Assembly: GCF_000745315.1 (NCBI RefSeq)
Contig: NZ_JQNQ01000001.1
Location: forward strand, 1 to 64,000
DNA: 64,000 bases
Source: Salegentibacter sp. Hel_I_6
GTDB taxonomy: Bacteria > Bacteroidota > Bacteroidia > Flavobacteriales > Flavobacteriaceae
Direction: 5' to 3'
Part shown: in pieces, positions 1-9,103 of the stretch
Numbering within the stretch: position 1 is the stretch's first letter
Layout: each line of letters starts with the position of its first letter
Notes under the pieces: generated by a model
What the model was told of the DNA's origin: nothing
The model's database searches: none
Seen by the model: only the letters and a program-made list of their open reading frames with translations
Translations under genes and position numbers: made by a program

Positions 1-1083
1 TGCTGCCAGTCCAATAGCAGCCAGAAAGACCAAAATACTTTCTCCCCAAAACTGAAAGAAAAGCTGAGACTTGCCAGCGCCCAGGGTTTTTCTCATCCCT
101 ACTTCGCGAAGGCGCTGAGTACTTTTTGCTATGCTCATATTTACAAAATTCACCCCGGCAATTAAAATGATGAGTAGAGAAATTCCCAGTACCATATAAG
201 GCCACATTTTTTTCGCAGTGATATCTCCATCACGTTCTCTCGCGAAGTGGACATCGTTAAAAGGAAATAGTCTAATTTCCTTGAAGTTTCCTGCAGCATC
301 GGGTTGTGCCCCGTCACGCTCAAACCTGGCTATTTCATCTTTATAATGATTATTAGTAAAAGCATCAGTAGTCTGTTGAAATTTTTGCGGACTCAACCCA
401 GAATTAAGCTGCATATAAACCTCATGGTTTTCTTTATCCCATCGGTCTACATTATCTGCATAGGAAAAGTCAGCCTGATTGGTGAAATCCAGAGCCAGGT
501 CAAATTGGATACTACTGTTACTGGGCATATCTCGGACAATAGCTAATATTGTAAAAGGACGCTCTTCACCCTCTGTAATTACGGTGATTGATTTTCCCAC
601 AACATCTGAACTTCCGAATATCCTGTTGGCTGCATATTCTGAAACTGCCACACCAGACTTTTCTCCAATAGGATTGACTTTCTTCCCTTCTACCACGGGG
701 AAGCTGAAAATAGAAAAGAAATCAGGATCTACATATGCGGCAGTCATTCGTAATTCCTTATCCTCATTTATTACCAGCACACCTTTTCCATTAAATCGGG
801 TAATTTTTTTAACTCCTGGCACCTCTTCACGCAAGGCGTCAGCAAACGGAATAGGCTTGGAAGTGCTTGCTTGTGGCCCATCGGGCAATTGTTCGGTAGA
901 ATAAACCTGGTAAATACTATTCTTGTTTTCGTGAAAATCATCGTAAGAAAGCTCAAACAAAGCATACATACTCAAAAGAATAGCTACACTAAAAGCTACA
1001 GTAAGCCCAAGGATATTTAGAAACGTGAAGGTTCTATCCTTCCAAAGATTTCTAAGAGCGATTTTAAAATAGTTCTTTATCAT
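1..1083 (-). CDS. FtsX/MacB-like ABC transporter permease, partial (C-terminus outside window)
   Basis: The frame is open from an ATG at 1083 down to base 1 without a stop, giving 361 codons. The N-terminus (MIKNYFKIALRNLWKD, then a hydrophobic segment) matches the three permeases upstream in the operon. A MacB-type periplasmic domain follows, and then the first FtsX-type membrane segment containing LREVGMRKTLGAGKSQLFFQF near residues 325-345, the family's cytoplasmic coupling region. It is the fourth permease in the series, 11 bp after its neighbour, so it is presumably cotranscribed. Complete members of this group are about 800 aa, so over half is missing. The substrate cannot be told from sequence. 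Confidence 0.9.
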   Translation of the reverse strand, partial: MIKNYFKIALRNLWKDRTFTFLNILGLTVAFSVAILLSMYALFELSYDDFHENKNSIYQVYSTEQLPDGPQASTSKPIPFADALREEVPGVKKITRFNGKGVLVINEDKELRMTAAYVDPDFFSIFSFPVVEGKKVNPIGEKSGVAVSEYAANRIFGSSDVVGKSITVITEGEERPFTILAIVRDMPSNSSIQFDLALDFTNQADFSYADNVDRWDKENHEVYMQLNSGLSPQKFQQTTDAFTNNHYKDEIARFERDGAQPDAAGNFKEIRLFPFNDVHFARERDGDITAKKMWPYMVLGISLLIILIAGVNFVNMSIAKSTQRLREVGMRKTLGAGKSQLFFQFWGESILVFLAAIGLAA

Positions 1084-1094
1084 CTCAATAGGAA

Positions 1095-3470
1095 TTATTC
1101 GGTTCTTATATTCTTTACTGGATTGGCCATAGCAGCCCTTATAGATTGTAAACTAACAGTAATCAAAGCGATGATGAAGATTGACACACCAGAACCAGCA
1201 AAAATCCACCAATTCATCGTAGTTCTATAAATAAAGTTTTGTAACCAAAATTGCATTAAATACCAGGCTAAGGGTATAGCCGCAATACTGGAAATAAAAA
1301 CCAGCTTCATAAAATCTTTAGACAAAAGCTTTGATATTTGAAGAATGGAGGCGCCCAAAACCTTGCGTATTCCAATTTCCCTTTTCTTCAATTGTGCTGA
1401 ATAAGTGGTAAGCCCAAACAGTCCCAGGCAAGAAACAAAAATGGCTAAAATTGAAAATATCCTGAACAATTTACCGGTCCTAATATCATCACGATACATT
1501 TGTTCATAACGTTCATCTAGAAAAGAAAAGTTAAATGGATAGCCTTCATTATAATTACTCCATACTTTTTCTAAACCGGCAATACTTTCAGTCACGTCGC
1601 CGTTTGCAGTTTTAATATACATCACGTAAGGCTCTGGATCATAGAAGAGAACTGCAGGTTCTATTTTTTGCTTCAGGGATTCAAAATTAAAGTCTTTAAC
1701 TACTCCTATAATGGTTCCTTTAGTTTCCCAGAGTTCAAAAGTTTTACCTAAAGGATTCTTTAATCCCATTTTTTCAACCGCAGTTTCATTTAAAATATAA
1801 TGGCTGGAATCTGATGCTATTCCTGTAAAATTTTGTCCCTCTAGAAGTTCCATTTTCAGCATAGGAAGAAAGTCTTCATCAACACCTAAAGGAGCAACAA
1901 TAAAACTGCTTTGTGGATTTTTACCTTCCCAATTGGTGTCTCCTGTAGTCCATCCATTATTAATTAGATTATTATTGGAAAAAGATACTTCTTGAATTCC
2001 AGGTAGCTTCTTAATTTGATTTTCAACGGCTTCACGATGTTCAATCATGGCATCGGTCATCGCGAAGCTAAGTACCTGCGCCCTGTCATAACCAGGATTC
2101 ATGGTGTTTAAGAAATCTAGCTGTTTTCCAATTACTATAGTGCAGATTATTAAAATCACCGAAAACATAAATTGAATACATACTAAGACCTTCCTGAAAT
2201 TAACCGCTCCAATACCCGGAGCAATATTTCCCTTAATCGCTTCTAAAGGTTTAAAGGAAGAAAGAAGAATTGCTGGATAGATGGAAGAAGCTGCAAGGGT
2301 TGCCACAAAGACTGTAAAAATGAGTTTCCATAAACCGATATCTAAAAGATTAAATGAAATTTCTTTTCCCGATATTGTATTATAAGAAGGCACTAAGATA
2401 AAAATGAGTGCTATGGACAAGGCAAGAGCAATTATAAAAAATATGCAAGACTCTATTATAAATTGTAAAAACAAATGTTTACGTTCTGCACCAATTAGTT
2501 TTCTCAAGCTAACTTCTTTTGCTCGTTGTATTGCCCTTGCGGTGTTTAGATTCACATAGTTTATACAGGCTATAGCAAGGATAAGAATGAGAACCAAACC
2601 AAAAATCCGTACAGTTTTTATATTGGTTGGATCTCCATTATAACCGTAAAGATTCATCTTTTTTATAGGCTGTAGGTAATATGCCGCTTTGCTTGAAGTT
2701 AATTCTCTATTTGGGTCGTTATCTTGATTTATCCTGGTTAATTTTTCGATGACTTTTTCGGAGGAAGCATTTTCTGCCAATTCCAGGTAAGTCACATAAT
2801 TAAAGTTTCCCCAGTCGCTATCTATAGAATCCCAATAGGGATTATCTGTGTATCCACTCTCCAGCATTGACACCGGAAAGAAAAAATCAAAATCAATACT
2901 TGAGTTTTGAGGAAGATCTTTTAGTACCCCGACTATAGCGTAGCGATCCTCATGATCCCCAATAATTGTTTCTCCTAAAATATCGGTAGAACCAAAATAT
3001 TTATTTGCAGCAGTTTCGGTTAAAACAATGGAGTTATTGCCAGAAAAAGGCTTGCTTTTATCTCCATGTAAAAATTCCGTATTAAAAATATCAAAAAACT
3101 CAGGATCAACATAAGCAGAAGAACCGGCTTCCAAATCTTTATCTTCAGTAGAATAAATACGGTAAGAATAATTATCCCTAACCCTGGTAGCATTCTTAAC
3201 TTCAGGTACCTCCTTCTTTGCAAAATAGGCCACCGGTCCAACAGATCCACCCCAGGTCTGTTTGGAATCGCCGTCTCCAATAATACTCGAAACACGATAA
3301 ATATTACCCGAATTATTTGAAACCTGGTTAAAACTTAATTCTGAATCAATCCATACGGCTATAAAAATCGCTACCGTTAGCCCCAGGGAAAGTCCTAATA
3401 AGCTTATCCCATTATAAAACTTTGTTTTCCAAAGATTTCGCCAGGCTGTTTTTAAAAGTATTCTGAACAT
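1095..3470 (-). CDS. FtsX/MacB-like ABC transporter permease (third in operon)
   Basis: This 791-aa inner-membrane protein has two tandem MacB-periplasmic-core plus FtsX modules. Each begins with one membrane helix and ends with a three-helix FtsX bundle. The coupling motifs are VSLRKLIGAERKHLFLQF near residue 323 and EIGIRKVLGAS near residue 700. The C-terminus ends NPVKNIRTE, almost the same as its neighbours. Two modules in one chain could make a complete transmembrane dimer without a partner. MacB-family pumps couple cytoplasmic ATP hydrolysis to periplasmic and outer-membrane export rather than moving substrate through the inner membrane; the substrate here is unknown. It lies 39 bp after the preceding permease. 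Confidence 0.92.
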   Translation of the reverse strand: MFRILLKTAWRNLWKTKFYNGISLLGLSLGLTVAIFIAVWIDSELSFNQVSNNSGNIYRVSSIIGDGDSKQTWGGSVGPVAYFAKKEVPEVKNATRVRDNYSYRIYSTEDKDLEAGSSAYVDPEFFDIFNTEFLHGDKSKPFSGNNSIVLTETAANKYFGSTDILGETIIGDHEDRYAIVGVLKDLPQNSSIDFDFFFPVSMLESGYTDNPYWDSIDSDWGNFNYVTYLELAENASSEKVIEKLTRINQDNDPNRELTSSKAAYYLQPIKKMNLYGYNGDPTNIKTVRIFGLVLILILAIACINYVNLNTARAIQRAKEVSLRKLIGAERKHLFLQFIIESCIFFIIALALSIALIFILVPSYNTISGKEISFNLLDIGLWKLIFTVFVATLAASSIYPAILLSSFKPLEAIKGNIAPGIGAVNFRKVLVCIQFMFSVILIICTIVIGKQLDFLNTMNPGYDRAQVLSFAMTDAMIEHREAVENQIKKLPGIQEVSFSNNNLINNGWTTGDTNWEGKNPQSSFIVAPLGVDEDFLPMLKMELLEGQNFTGIASDSSHYILNETAVEKMGLKNPLGKTFELWETKGTIIGVVKDFNFESLKQKIEPAVLFYDPEPYVMYIKTANGDVTESIAGLEKVWSNYNEGYPFNFSFLDERYEQMYRDDIRTGKLFRIFSILAIFVSCLGLFGLTTYSAQLKKREIGIRKVLGASILQISKLLSKDFMKLVFISSIAAIPLAWYLMQFWLQNFIYRTTMNWWIFAGSGVSIFIIALITVSLQSIRAAMANPVKNIRTE

Positions 3471-3509
3471 AATTTTCGATTGATGAATGAAACTTATTGG
3501 TTATAATAA

Positions 3510-5870
3510 TTACTCTGTTCTTAAACTTTTTACCGGGTTTACGATGGCAGCTTTAATGGCCTGGAAGCTTACGGTTAGTAAGGCAATTATTATGGCGCTT
3601 CCTCCGGCAAATACAAATATCCACGCTGAAATAGTTATTCTGTAAGCATAATCTTGTAGCCAGGTATGCATAATAAACCAAGCTAGTGGTATCGCAAAAA
3701 GAAGTGCAATAATTACTAATATTAAAAAATCTTTAGACAGTAATTTGACGATATTTAGAACACTAGAGCCTAAAACCTTACGTACACCTATTTCTTTTCT
3801 TCTTTGCTCAGCCATATAAGCAGAAAGTCCAAAAAGCCCCATGCACGAGATAATTATCGCTATTAAAGCAAAAATCTGAGATAAATTTCCTACTAGCTGT
3901 TCACTTTTAAATTTGGCATTAAAAGCATCATCAACAAACCTGTACTCGAAAGGAAAACCAGGATTCTGTGTTTTAAGAACTTCTTCCACGTTTTCTAAAA
4001 CTTGGGTTGTTGATATACCTGGTTTTGGTTTTACATACATATAATCCGCACCTTCAGCTTGATGATAGAACATCACGGGATCGCTACTTCCATACATATC
4101 ATCATATAAATAATCTTCAACTATTCCAGTAATAGTAAATTCTTCTTCCTGCCATTGTATTTTATTACCTATTGGGTTTTCAGTAATCATTAGTTTGGCG
4201 AAAGTTTCAGATATTAAAACATTATTACTATCAGCTGCCTGGGAATTACCAAACCCCCTTCCTTCTTTTAATTTCATTCCGGTAGCTTTTAAAAATTCAG
4301 GGGTAATAGTTCTAAAAGAGATCAGGATATCTTTATCATCAGGTCGTCCAGGCCAACTTACACTTGAAGTATTATTTCCGCCAGATAAAATTTGAGAATT
4401 CATAAGACCAGCGCTTTCAACCGTACCAGAAGACTTTAATTCTTGTACAATCGATTCAAAATTTTTGATGATTCCACCACCAGCAGCTGGAATTTCTATC
4501 AAATTTTCTTTTTGTAAACCTATATTTCGGTTTTTCACATGGTGAACTTGCTCATAAACTACGATCGTACTCACTATTAAAATTACAGAAATCGCAAACT
4601 GTCCCACAACCAGACATTTACGTATTAGGGAAGCACTTCCCGCTTTTTTGCGAGTCCCTTTCAAAACATCAATTGGTTTGAAGCTAGAAAGATAGAAAGC
4701 CGGATACAAACCCGCCAGTATCCCACAGGCAAGTGATATGCATAGCAATGAAAGAATATGTGAAGGAAGAATGAGGTTTAAACTTAGATTCTTATCTACC
4801 AGAGAATTAAATTCTGGAAATAATATGATAATCGCTACGATACTTAAAATTCCCGCTAGTACTGCGTTCAAAATAGCCTCGGTAGTAAATTGAAAAATTA
4901 ACTGTTTTCTTCCTGAGCCAAGGGCTTTGCGCATACCCACTTCGCCAGCACGTTTTTCACTCCTGGCGGTTGCCAAATTCATGAAGTTGACACAGGCTAT
5001 GATTAAAATGATTAGTGAAATAAAGCTAAACAAGCGTACATACTCAATTCGTCCGCCAGCTATTTTACCGTCTTTAAAATAGCCCCGCAGGTGCCAGTCT
5101 TTCGCCGAGAACAAAATTGCTTCAGTTTCTTTGTCACCAGTTTTAGCTGGAAGAACAGCCCTTACTTTTTTATCTACCTTTTCGACATTTGCTGTTGGAT
5201 CTAATTTTACAAAAGTGTCCGTGAAATTGCTTCCATAATCCTGGGTCCATTCTTTACCATCGGTAAAATTTCTAAAAGGAACTAACCATGAAAATGAATA
5301 AGTAGTATTTTCAGGGAGATCTTCAATAATTCCAGTTATTGTATAATTAGTTTTTTGATCAACCTGTATTGTTTTACCCAGGACTTTTTCGCTACTTCCA
5401 AAAAGGATAGTTGCAAGCATTTGTGTTAATACAATTCCATTTTTATTTTTAAAGGCTTCATTTGGATTGCCCGTAATAAAATTAAGATCGAATATTTCGA
5501 GGAGATCCTCATCGGTATAAGCTCCTTTACTTTTTATGGCTTTATCCTCTACGCTAAAAAGAAAGTTTTCATCGCGAAGTCGGGCAGATTTTTTTATTTC
5601 CGGGATTTCCTCTTTTAAAACTGAAGCTAAGGGTCCCGGGGTTGCCATAAAAAAAGTACGCCACGCTCCATCATATTTCTGATTGGTAGGAACATTAAAG
5701 ACTAAATTTTTATCTTTAATTCCCTCATCGAAATTTACCTCATCTTCTACCCAAAGCAAAATAAGACTTGCACAAGTTATTCCTATAGCTAATCCAAAAA
5801 TATTTAGGGCACTATAGCCTTTATTTCTATAGATATTCCGCCATGCGATTTTAAAATAGTTCTTGATCAT
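3510..5870 (-). CDS. FtsX/MacB-like ABC transporter permease (second in operon)
   Basis: This 786-aa paralogue has the same double MacB-core/FtsX architecture. An N-terminal helix follows MIKNYFKIAWRNIYRNKGYS, VGMRKALGSGRKQLIFQF marks the first coupling helix and IGVRKVLGSSVLNIVKLL the second. The C-terminus is NPVKSLRTE. The gene starts 9 bp after the stop of the preceding permease, so the two are very likely cotranscribed. Its 3' end is nearly identical in DNA to that of the preceding gene, which suggests recent duplication or gene conversion. It needs an ATPase in trans; the only one in the operon is at 8387-9064. Confidence 0.92.
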   Translation of the reverse strand: MIKNYFKIAWRNIYRNKGYSALNIFGLAIGITCASLILLWVEDEVNFDEGIKDKNLVFNVPTNQKYDGAWRTFFMATPGPLASVLKEEIPEIKKSARLRDENFLFSVEDKAIKSKGAYTDEDLLEIFDLNFITGNPNEAFKNKNGIVLTQMLATILFGSSEKVLGKTIQVDQKTNYTITGIIEDLPENTTYSFSWLVPFRNFTDGKEWTQDYGSNFTDTFVKLDPTANVEKVDKKVRAVLPAKTGDKETEAILFSAKDWHLRGYFKDGKIAGGRIEYVRLFSFISLIILIIACVNFMNLATARSEKRAGEVGMRKALGSGRKQLIFQFTTEAILNAVLAGILSIVAIIILFPEFNSLVDKNLSLNLILPSHILSLLCISLACGILAGLYPAFYLSSFKPIDVLKGTRKKAGSASLIRKCLVVGQFAISVILIVSTIVVYEQVHHVKNRNIGLQKENLIEIPAAGGGIIKNFESIVQELKSSGTVESAGLMNSQILSGGNNTSSVSWPGRPDDKDILISFRTITPEFLKATGMKLKEGRGFGNSQAADSNNVLISETFAKLMITENPIGNKIQWQEEEFTITGIVEDYLYDDMYGSSDPVMFYHQAEGADYMYVKPKPGISTTQVLENVEEVLKTQNPGFPFEYRFVDDAFNAKFKSEQLVGNLSQIFALIAIIISCMGLFGLSAYMAEQRRKEIGVRKVLGSSVLNIVKLLSKDFLILVIIALLFAIPLAWFIMHTWLQDYAYRITISAWIFVFAGGSAIIIALLTVSFQAIKAAIVNPVKSLRTE

Positions 5871-5879
5871 TTTAAAGAT

Positions 5880-8312
5880 TTATTCTGTTCTTAAACTTTT
5901 TACCGGGTTTGCTATTGCGGCTTTAATGGCCTGGAAGCTTACAGTAACGATAGCAATAAAAATGACTAGCAGCGCTGAAAAGCCCAGGATTTTCCAGCCG
6001 ATCTGGATGCGATATGAAAAGTCCTGAAGCCATATGCTCATAAAATACCATCCTAGAGGCAGGGAAAAAAGGGTCGAGATAATTACCAACTTAAGAAAGT
6101 CGGTAGTGAGACCTAAAGTGATCTGACTCACACTGGCACCTAAAACCTTTCGCACGCCAATTTCTTTTGTTCTTCTCTGAGCATTGAATGTTGCCAGAGC
6201 AAAAAGACCCAAACAGGCAATAAAAATGGAAAGACAGGTAAACACCATAAAAATGCTGCCCAGTCGACGTTCTTCCTTATAGGACGTTTCAAAAGCAGCG
6301 TCCATAAAACGATAATCGAAAGGCTGACCAGGCCCCATCTTTGCCCAAATATTTTCTATACTTGCAATCACGTCAGTAAGGTCGGCTGTCTTCAACTTGA
6401 CAGCCATAGAGCCTGTAGATCGATCCATAAATAACCCCAGCGCACCTATTTCTTCCCTTAGCGATTCATAGTGAAAGTCTTTAACCACCCCTATTATATT
6501 ATAATATAAAGGTTCACCCAATTCTACTTCCTGGGTGATTCTAACCCCTAATGCTTCTTCTGCATTCAAACCAAGGGTTGTGAGTGTGGATTCATTAATA
6601 ATGACTGCCGTGGAGTCTGCAATGGAATGTCCATTGAAATTGCGACCACTGATAAGCTCAAGGTCAAGCGTATTGAGGTAATGATCATCCACTTTCCAAA
6701 TCTGCGTTTGTATGGCATATTGTTGATCCATTTTTCCTTCCTGAAAAAAGGAAGTGCTGGACCGTGAAGATGGCACTGGCATAAAGCTACTTATGGTCGC
6801 ATTTTGAACCGAACTTAAATTAAGTATTTCCTGTCTCAGTGCATCTATTTGCTCCCCGGCAGCGTAAGTATCATTGATAATTAGTACCTGTTCCTTATCA
6901 AATCCTAAATCTTTACTTTGTATAAATTGTAACTGTTGGAAAACTACTAGCGTCCCTACTATTAGGAATACAGCTACGCTGAATTGAAAAACTACTAAAA
7001 AACTACGGATGTTCCATTTACTAGTGCCTTGCGCTCTTATTCCTTTTAAGGTATCTACGGGAACAAATTTGGAAATAACAAATGCCGGGTAACTGCCCGA
7101 GATTAACCCTAGAATGATCGTTATCAAAATTAACCAGGCATAAAATATAGGTTCGTCAAAGGGAATGGATATACTACGACCAGCCAGGTCATTAAAAAAT
7201 GGCATTGTTATGTAAGCCACGATCACAGCCAGTATCATAGATGCAAAAACCACTAGGCCAGACTCTGTCAAAAATTGAATAATTAGTTGTCTTCGACTGG
7301 AGCCAAGCGTTTTGCGTATCCCAACCTCTTTAGCTCTTTTGAGAGAGTTGGCCGTAGAGAGATTCATAAAATTTACACTGGCTAGAAAAATCAGGAAGAA
7401 ACCTATGAACGATAGGATGTAAACGTTCTGTATGTTTCCTTTCTGAGACATCTCGATCTTATTATCAGAATGCAGGTGAATATCAGTTAGCGGTATGGTG
7501 TGGAATCTTATATAGTTTCCAGATGCGGCAAAGGATTCCGCAGTCATACCCGGAAAGGTTTTGACAGCCCAGGGAAGAACATATTTCTCTAATAATCCGT
7601 CCAGTTGAATTTGGAAGTTATCCAGGTTAGTACCTGACGATAGCTTTATAAATGTGAAGTAATTATGTCCACCCCAAATATCTTCGCGGGAAGCCACGTT
7701 ACCCGCCATGGCCATGAATATGGAGTAATCCTTAAGAAAGGAATTTAAGGGCAAATCTTCCATAACACCAGTTACTAAATAAGTTTCTTTATTATTTAGG
7801 AGGAGTTTTTTACCCACAACGTCTACGCTACCAAAATGATTTTCTGCAGCCGTTCTGGTCATGACCAATGTGTTGGGTTTTTGTAGTGCAGACTCTTTAT
7901 TGCCCTGAATGAGGTCTAAACCGAACATTTCAAAAAATGTGGAATCAGCATAAGTGGTATGGAGTTCCTTGATATTGTCTGTTTTTTTGACGTCTCTAAA
8001 AAGATTGCTCCCCAGTATTCTAAATCGGGTTGTATTCTCAACTTCAGGAAAATCGCGTTTTACCGCGCCAGCCAAAGGTGGAGCCGTTTCAGCGGATTTA
8101 ATCTCTGCTCCACCAAATTTGATTTCCATATCGATTCTATGGATACGGTCAGAATCGGCAAACATCTTATCATAATTGAGTTCCTCATAAATGTAAAGTG
8201 CAATCAATAGTCCACCTGCCATTCCTATGGCAAGCCCTAAGGTATTGATAAGAGTAAAAAAGGTTTGGTTTTTTAAACCTCTTAATCCCATTTTAATATA
8301 ATTCCGAATCAT
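5880..8312 (-). CDS. FtsX/MacB-like ABC transporter permease (first in operon)
   Basis: This 810-aa protein is the permease nearest the ATPase gene (74 bp gap). It has two MacB-periplasmic-core/FtsX modules, with coupling motifs VGIRKTLGSSRRQLIIQF near residue 328 and IGVRKVLGASVSQITLGL near residue 715, and the C-terminus NPVKSLRTE. Its sequence is noticeably diverged from the other three in the periplasmic domains (for example around residues 60-280), where such pumps contact adaptor and substrate. Specialised substrates for each permease are an inference only. Confidence 0.92.
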   Translation of the reverse strand: MIRNYIKMGLRGLKNQTFFTLINTLGLAIGMAGGLLIALYIYEELNYDKMFADSDRIHRIDMEIKFGGAEIKSAETAPPLAGAVKRDFPEVENTTRFRILGSNLFRDVKKTDNIKELHTTYADSTFFEMFGLDLIQGNKESALQKPNTLVMTRTAAENHFGSVDVVGKKLLLNNKETYLVTGVMEDLPLNSFLKDYSIFMAMAGNVASREDIWGGHNYFTFIKLSSGTNLDNFQIQLDGLLEKYVLPWAVKTFPGMTAESFAASGNYIRFHTIPLTDIHLHSDNKIEMSQKGNIQNVYILSFIGFFLIFLASVNFMNLSTANSLKRAKEVGIRKTLGSSRRQLIIQFLTESGLVVFASMILAVIVAYITMPFFNDLAGRSISIPFDEPIFYAWLILITIILGLISGSYPAFVISKFVPVDTLKGIRAQGTSKWNIRSFLVVFQFSVAVFLIVGTLVVFQQLQFIQSKDLGFDKEQVLIINDTYAAGEQIDALRQEILNLSSVQNATISSFMPVPSSRSSTSFFQEGKMDQQYAIQTQIWKVDDHYLNTLDLELISGRNFNGHSIADSTAVIINESTLTTLGLNAEEALGVRITQEVELGEPLYYNIIGVVKDFHYESLREEIGALGLFMDRSTGSMAVKLKTADLTDVIASIENIWAKMGPGQPFDYRFMDAAFETSYKEERRLGSIFMVFTCLSIFIACLGLFALATFNAQRRTKEIGVRKVLGASVSQITLGLTTDFLKLVIISTLFSLPLGWYFMSIWLQDFSYRIQIGWKILGFSALLVIFIAIVTVSFQAIKAAIANPVKSLRTE

Positions 8313-8386
8313 AATTGTCCGTTTATTGATTGATGAACTTCTACATTCATTTCTTTTCCCGCTTCAGGGGAGTTAGAGAGAGCTTT

Positions 8387-9064
8387 TTACACCAACACAT
8401 TCTCTGTTACTTTCTCACCATCCAGCATCCTGATGATTCGATGGCTGAATTTAGCGTCGTGTTCGCTGTGTGTTACCATGATGATGGTGGTTCCCGCTTC
8501 GTTGAGTTCGGTTAGCAAATCCATCACTTCGTTCCCGTTGCTACTGTCCAGGTTTCCGGTAGGTTCATCTGCCAGGATCAGTTTAGGATTGTTAACCACA
8601 GCCCGGGCAACAGCCACCCTTTGCTGCTGTCCGCCCGATAGTTGCTGTGGAAAATGTTTCCTTCGGTGCATAATGCCCATTTTCTCCAAAACCTGGTGTA
8701 CTCTTTCTTTGCGTTCTGTTGGTTTTACCCCAGTATAAATCAGCGGAAGTTCCACATTTTCAAAAACGCTTAGTTCGTCAATCAGATTAAAACTCTGGAA
8801 TACAAACCCGATATTATGCTTTCTAAGTTGTGCCCTCTTTCTTTCGTTATAACCGGCCACTTCTATTCCATTAAACAAATAACTGCCGCCATCTGGATCG
8901 TCTAAAAGACCAAGGATATTTAAAAGGGTAGATTTCCCACAACCCGAAGGTCCCATTATGGCCGCGAACTCCCCTTCTTTTACTTCAAATGAAAGTTTAT
9001 TAAGCGCTATGGTTTGAACCTCTTCGGTTTGATAGTATTTCTCGAGGTTAGTAATTTTTATCAT
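8387..9064 (-). CDS. ABC transporter ATP-binding protein (MacB/LolD type)
   Basis: This 225-aa cytoplasmic ATPase is the energy source for the FtsX-type permeases downstream. Walker A is GPSGCGKST (residues 38-46), the Q-loop region is FVFQSFNLIDELSVFENVELPL, the signature is LSGGQQQR, Walker B is LILADEPTGNLDS and the switch His is in MVTHSEHD. Length and motifs are typical of the LolD/MacB/FtsE group, which pairs with FtsX-fold permeases. It is the only ATPase among at least four permeases, so it probably serves all of them. The start is the ATG at 9064, 39 bp after the adaptor gene's stop. Confidence 0.95.
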   Translation of the reverse strand: MIKITNLEKYYQTEEVQTIALNKLSFEVKEGEFAAIMGPSGCGKSTLLNILGLLDDPDGGSYLFNGIEVAGYNERKRAQLRKHNIGFVFQSFNLIDELSVFENVELPLIYTGVKPTERKERVHQVLEKMGIMHRRKHFPQQLSGGQQQRVAVARAVVNNPKLILADEPTGNLDSSNGNEVMDLLTELNEAGTTIIMVTHSEHDAKFSHRIIRMLDGEKVTENVLV

Positions 9065-9103
9065 TTTGATCAGATTTATCTTTTAATTTTATTTTTAATA
9101 TTC

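Noticed and set aside
479..904. 141-codon plus-strand open frame near the left edge
   Set aside because: It is antisense to the partial FtsX permease, whose minus-strand frame is open throughout with clear family motifs.
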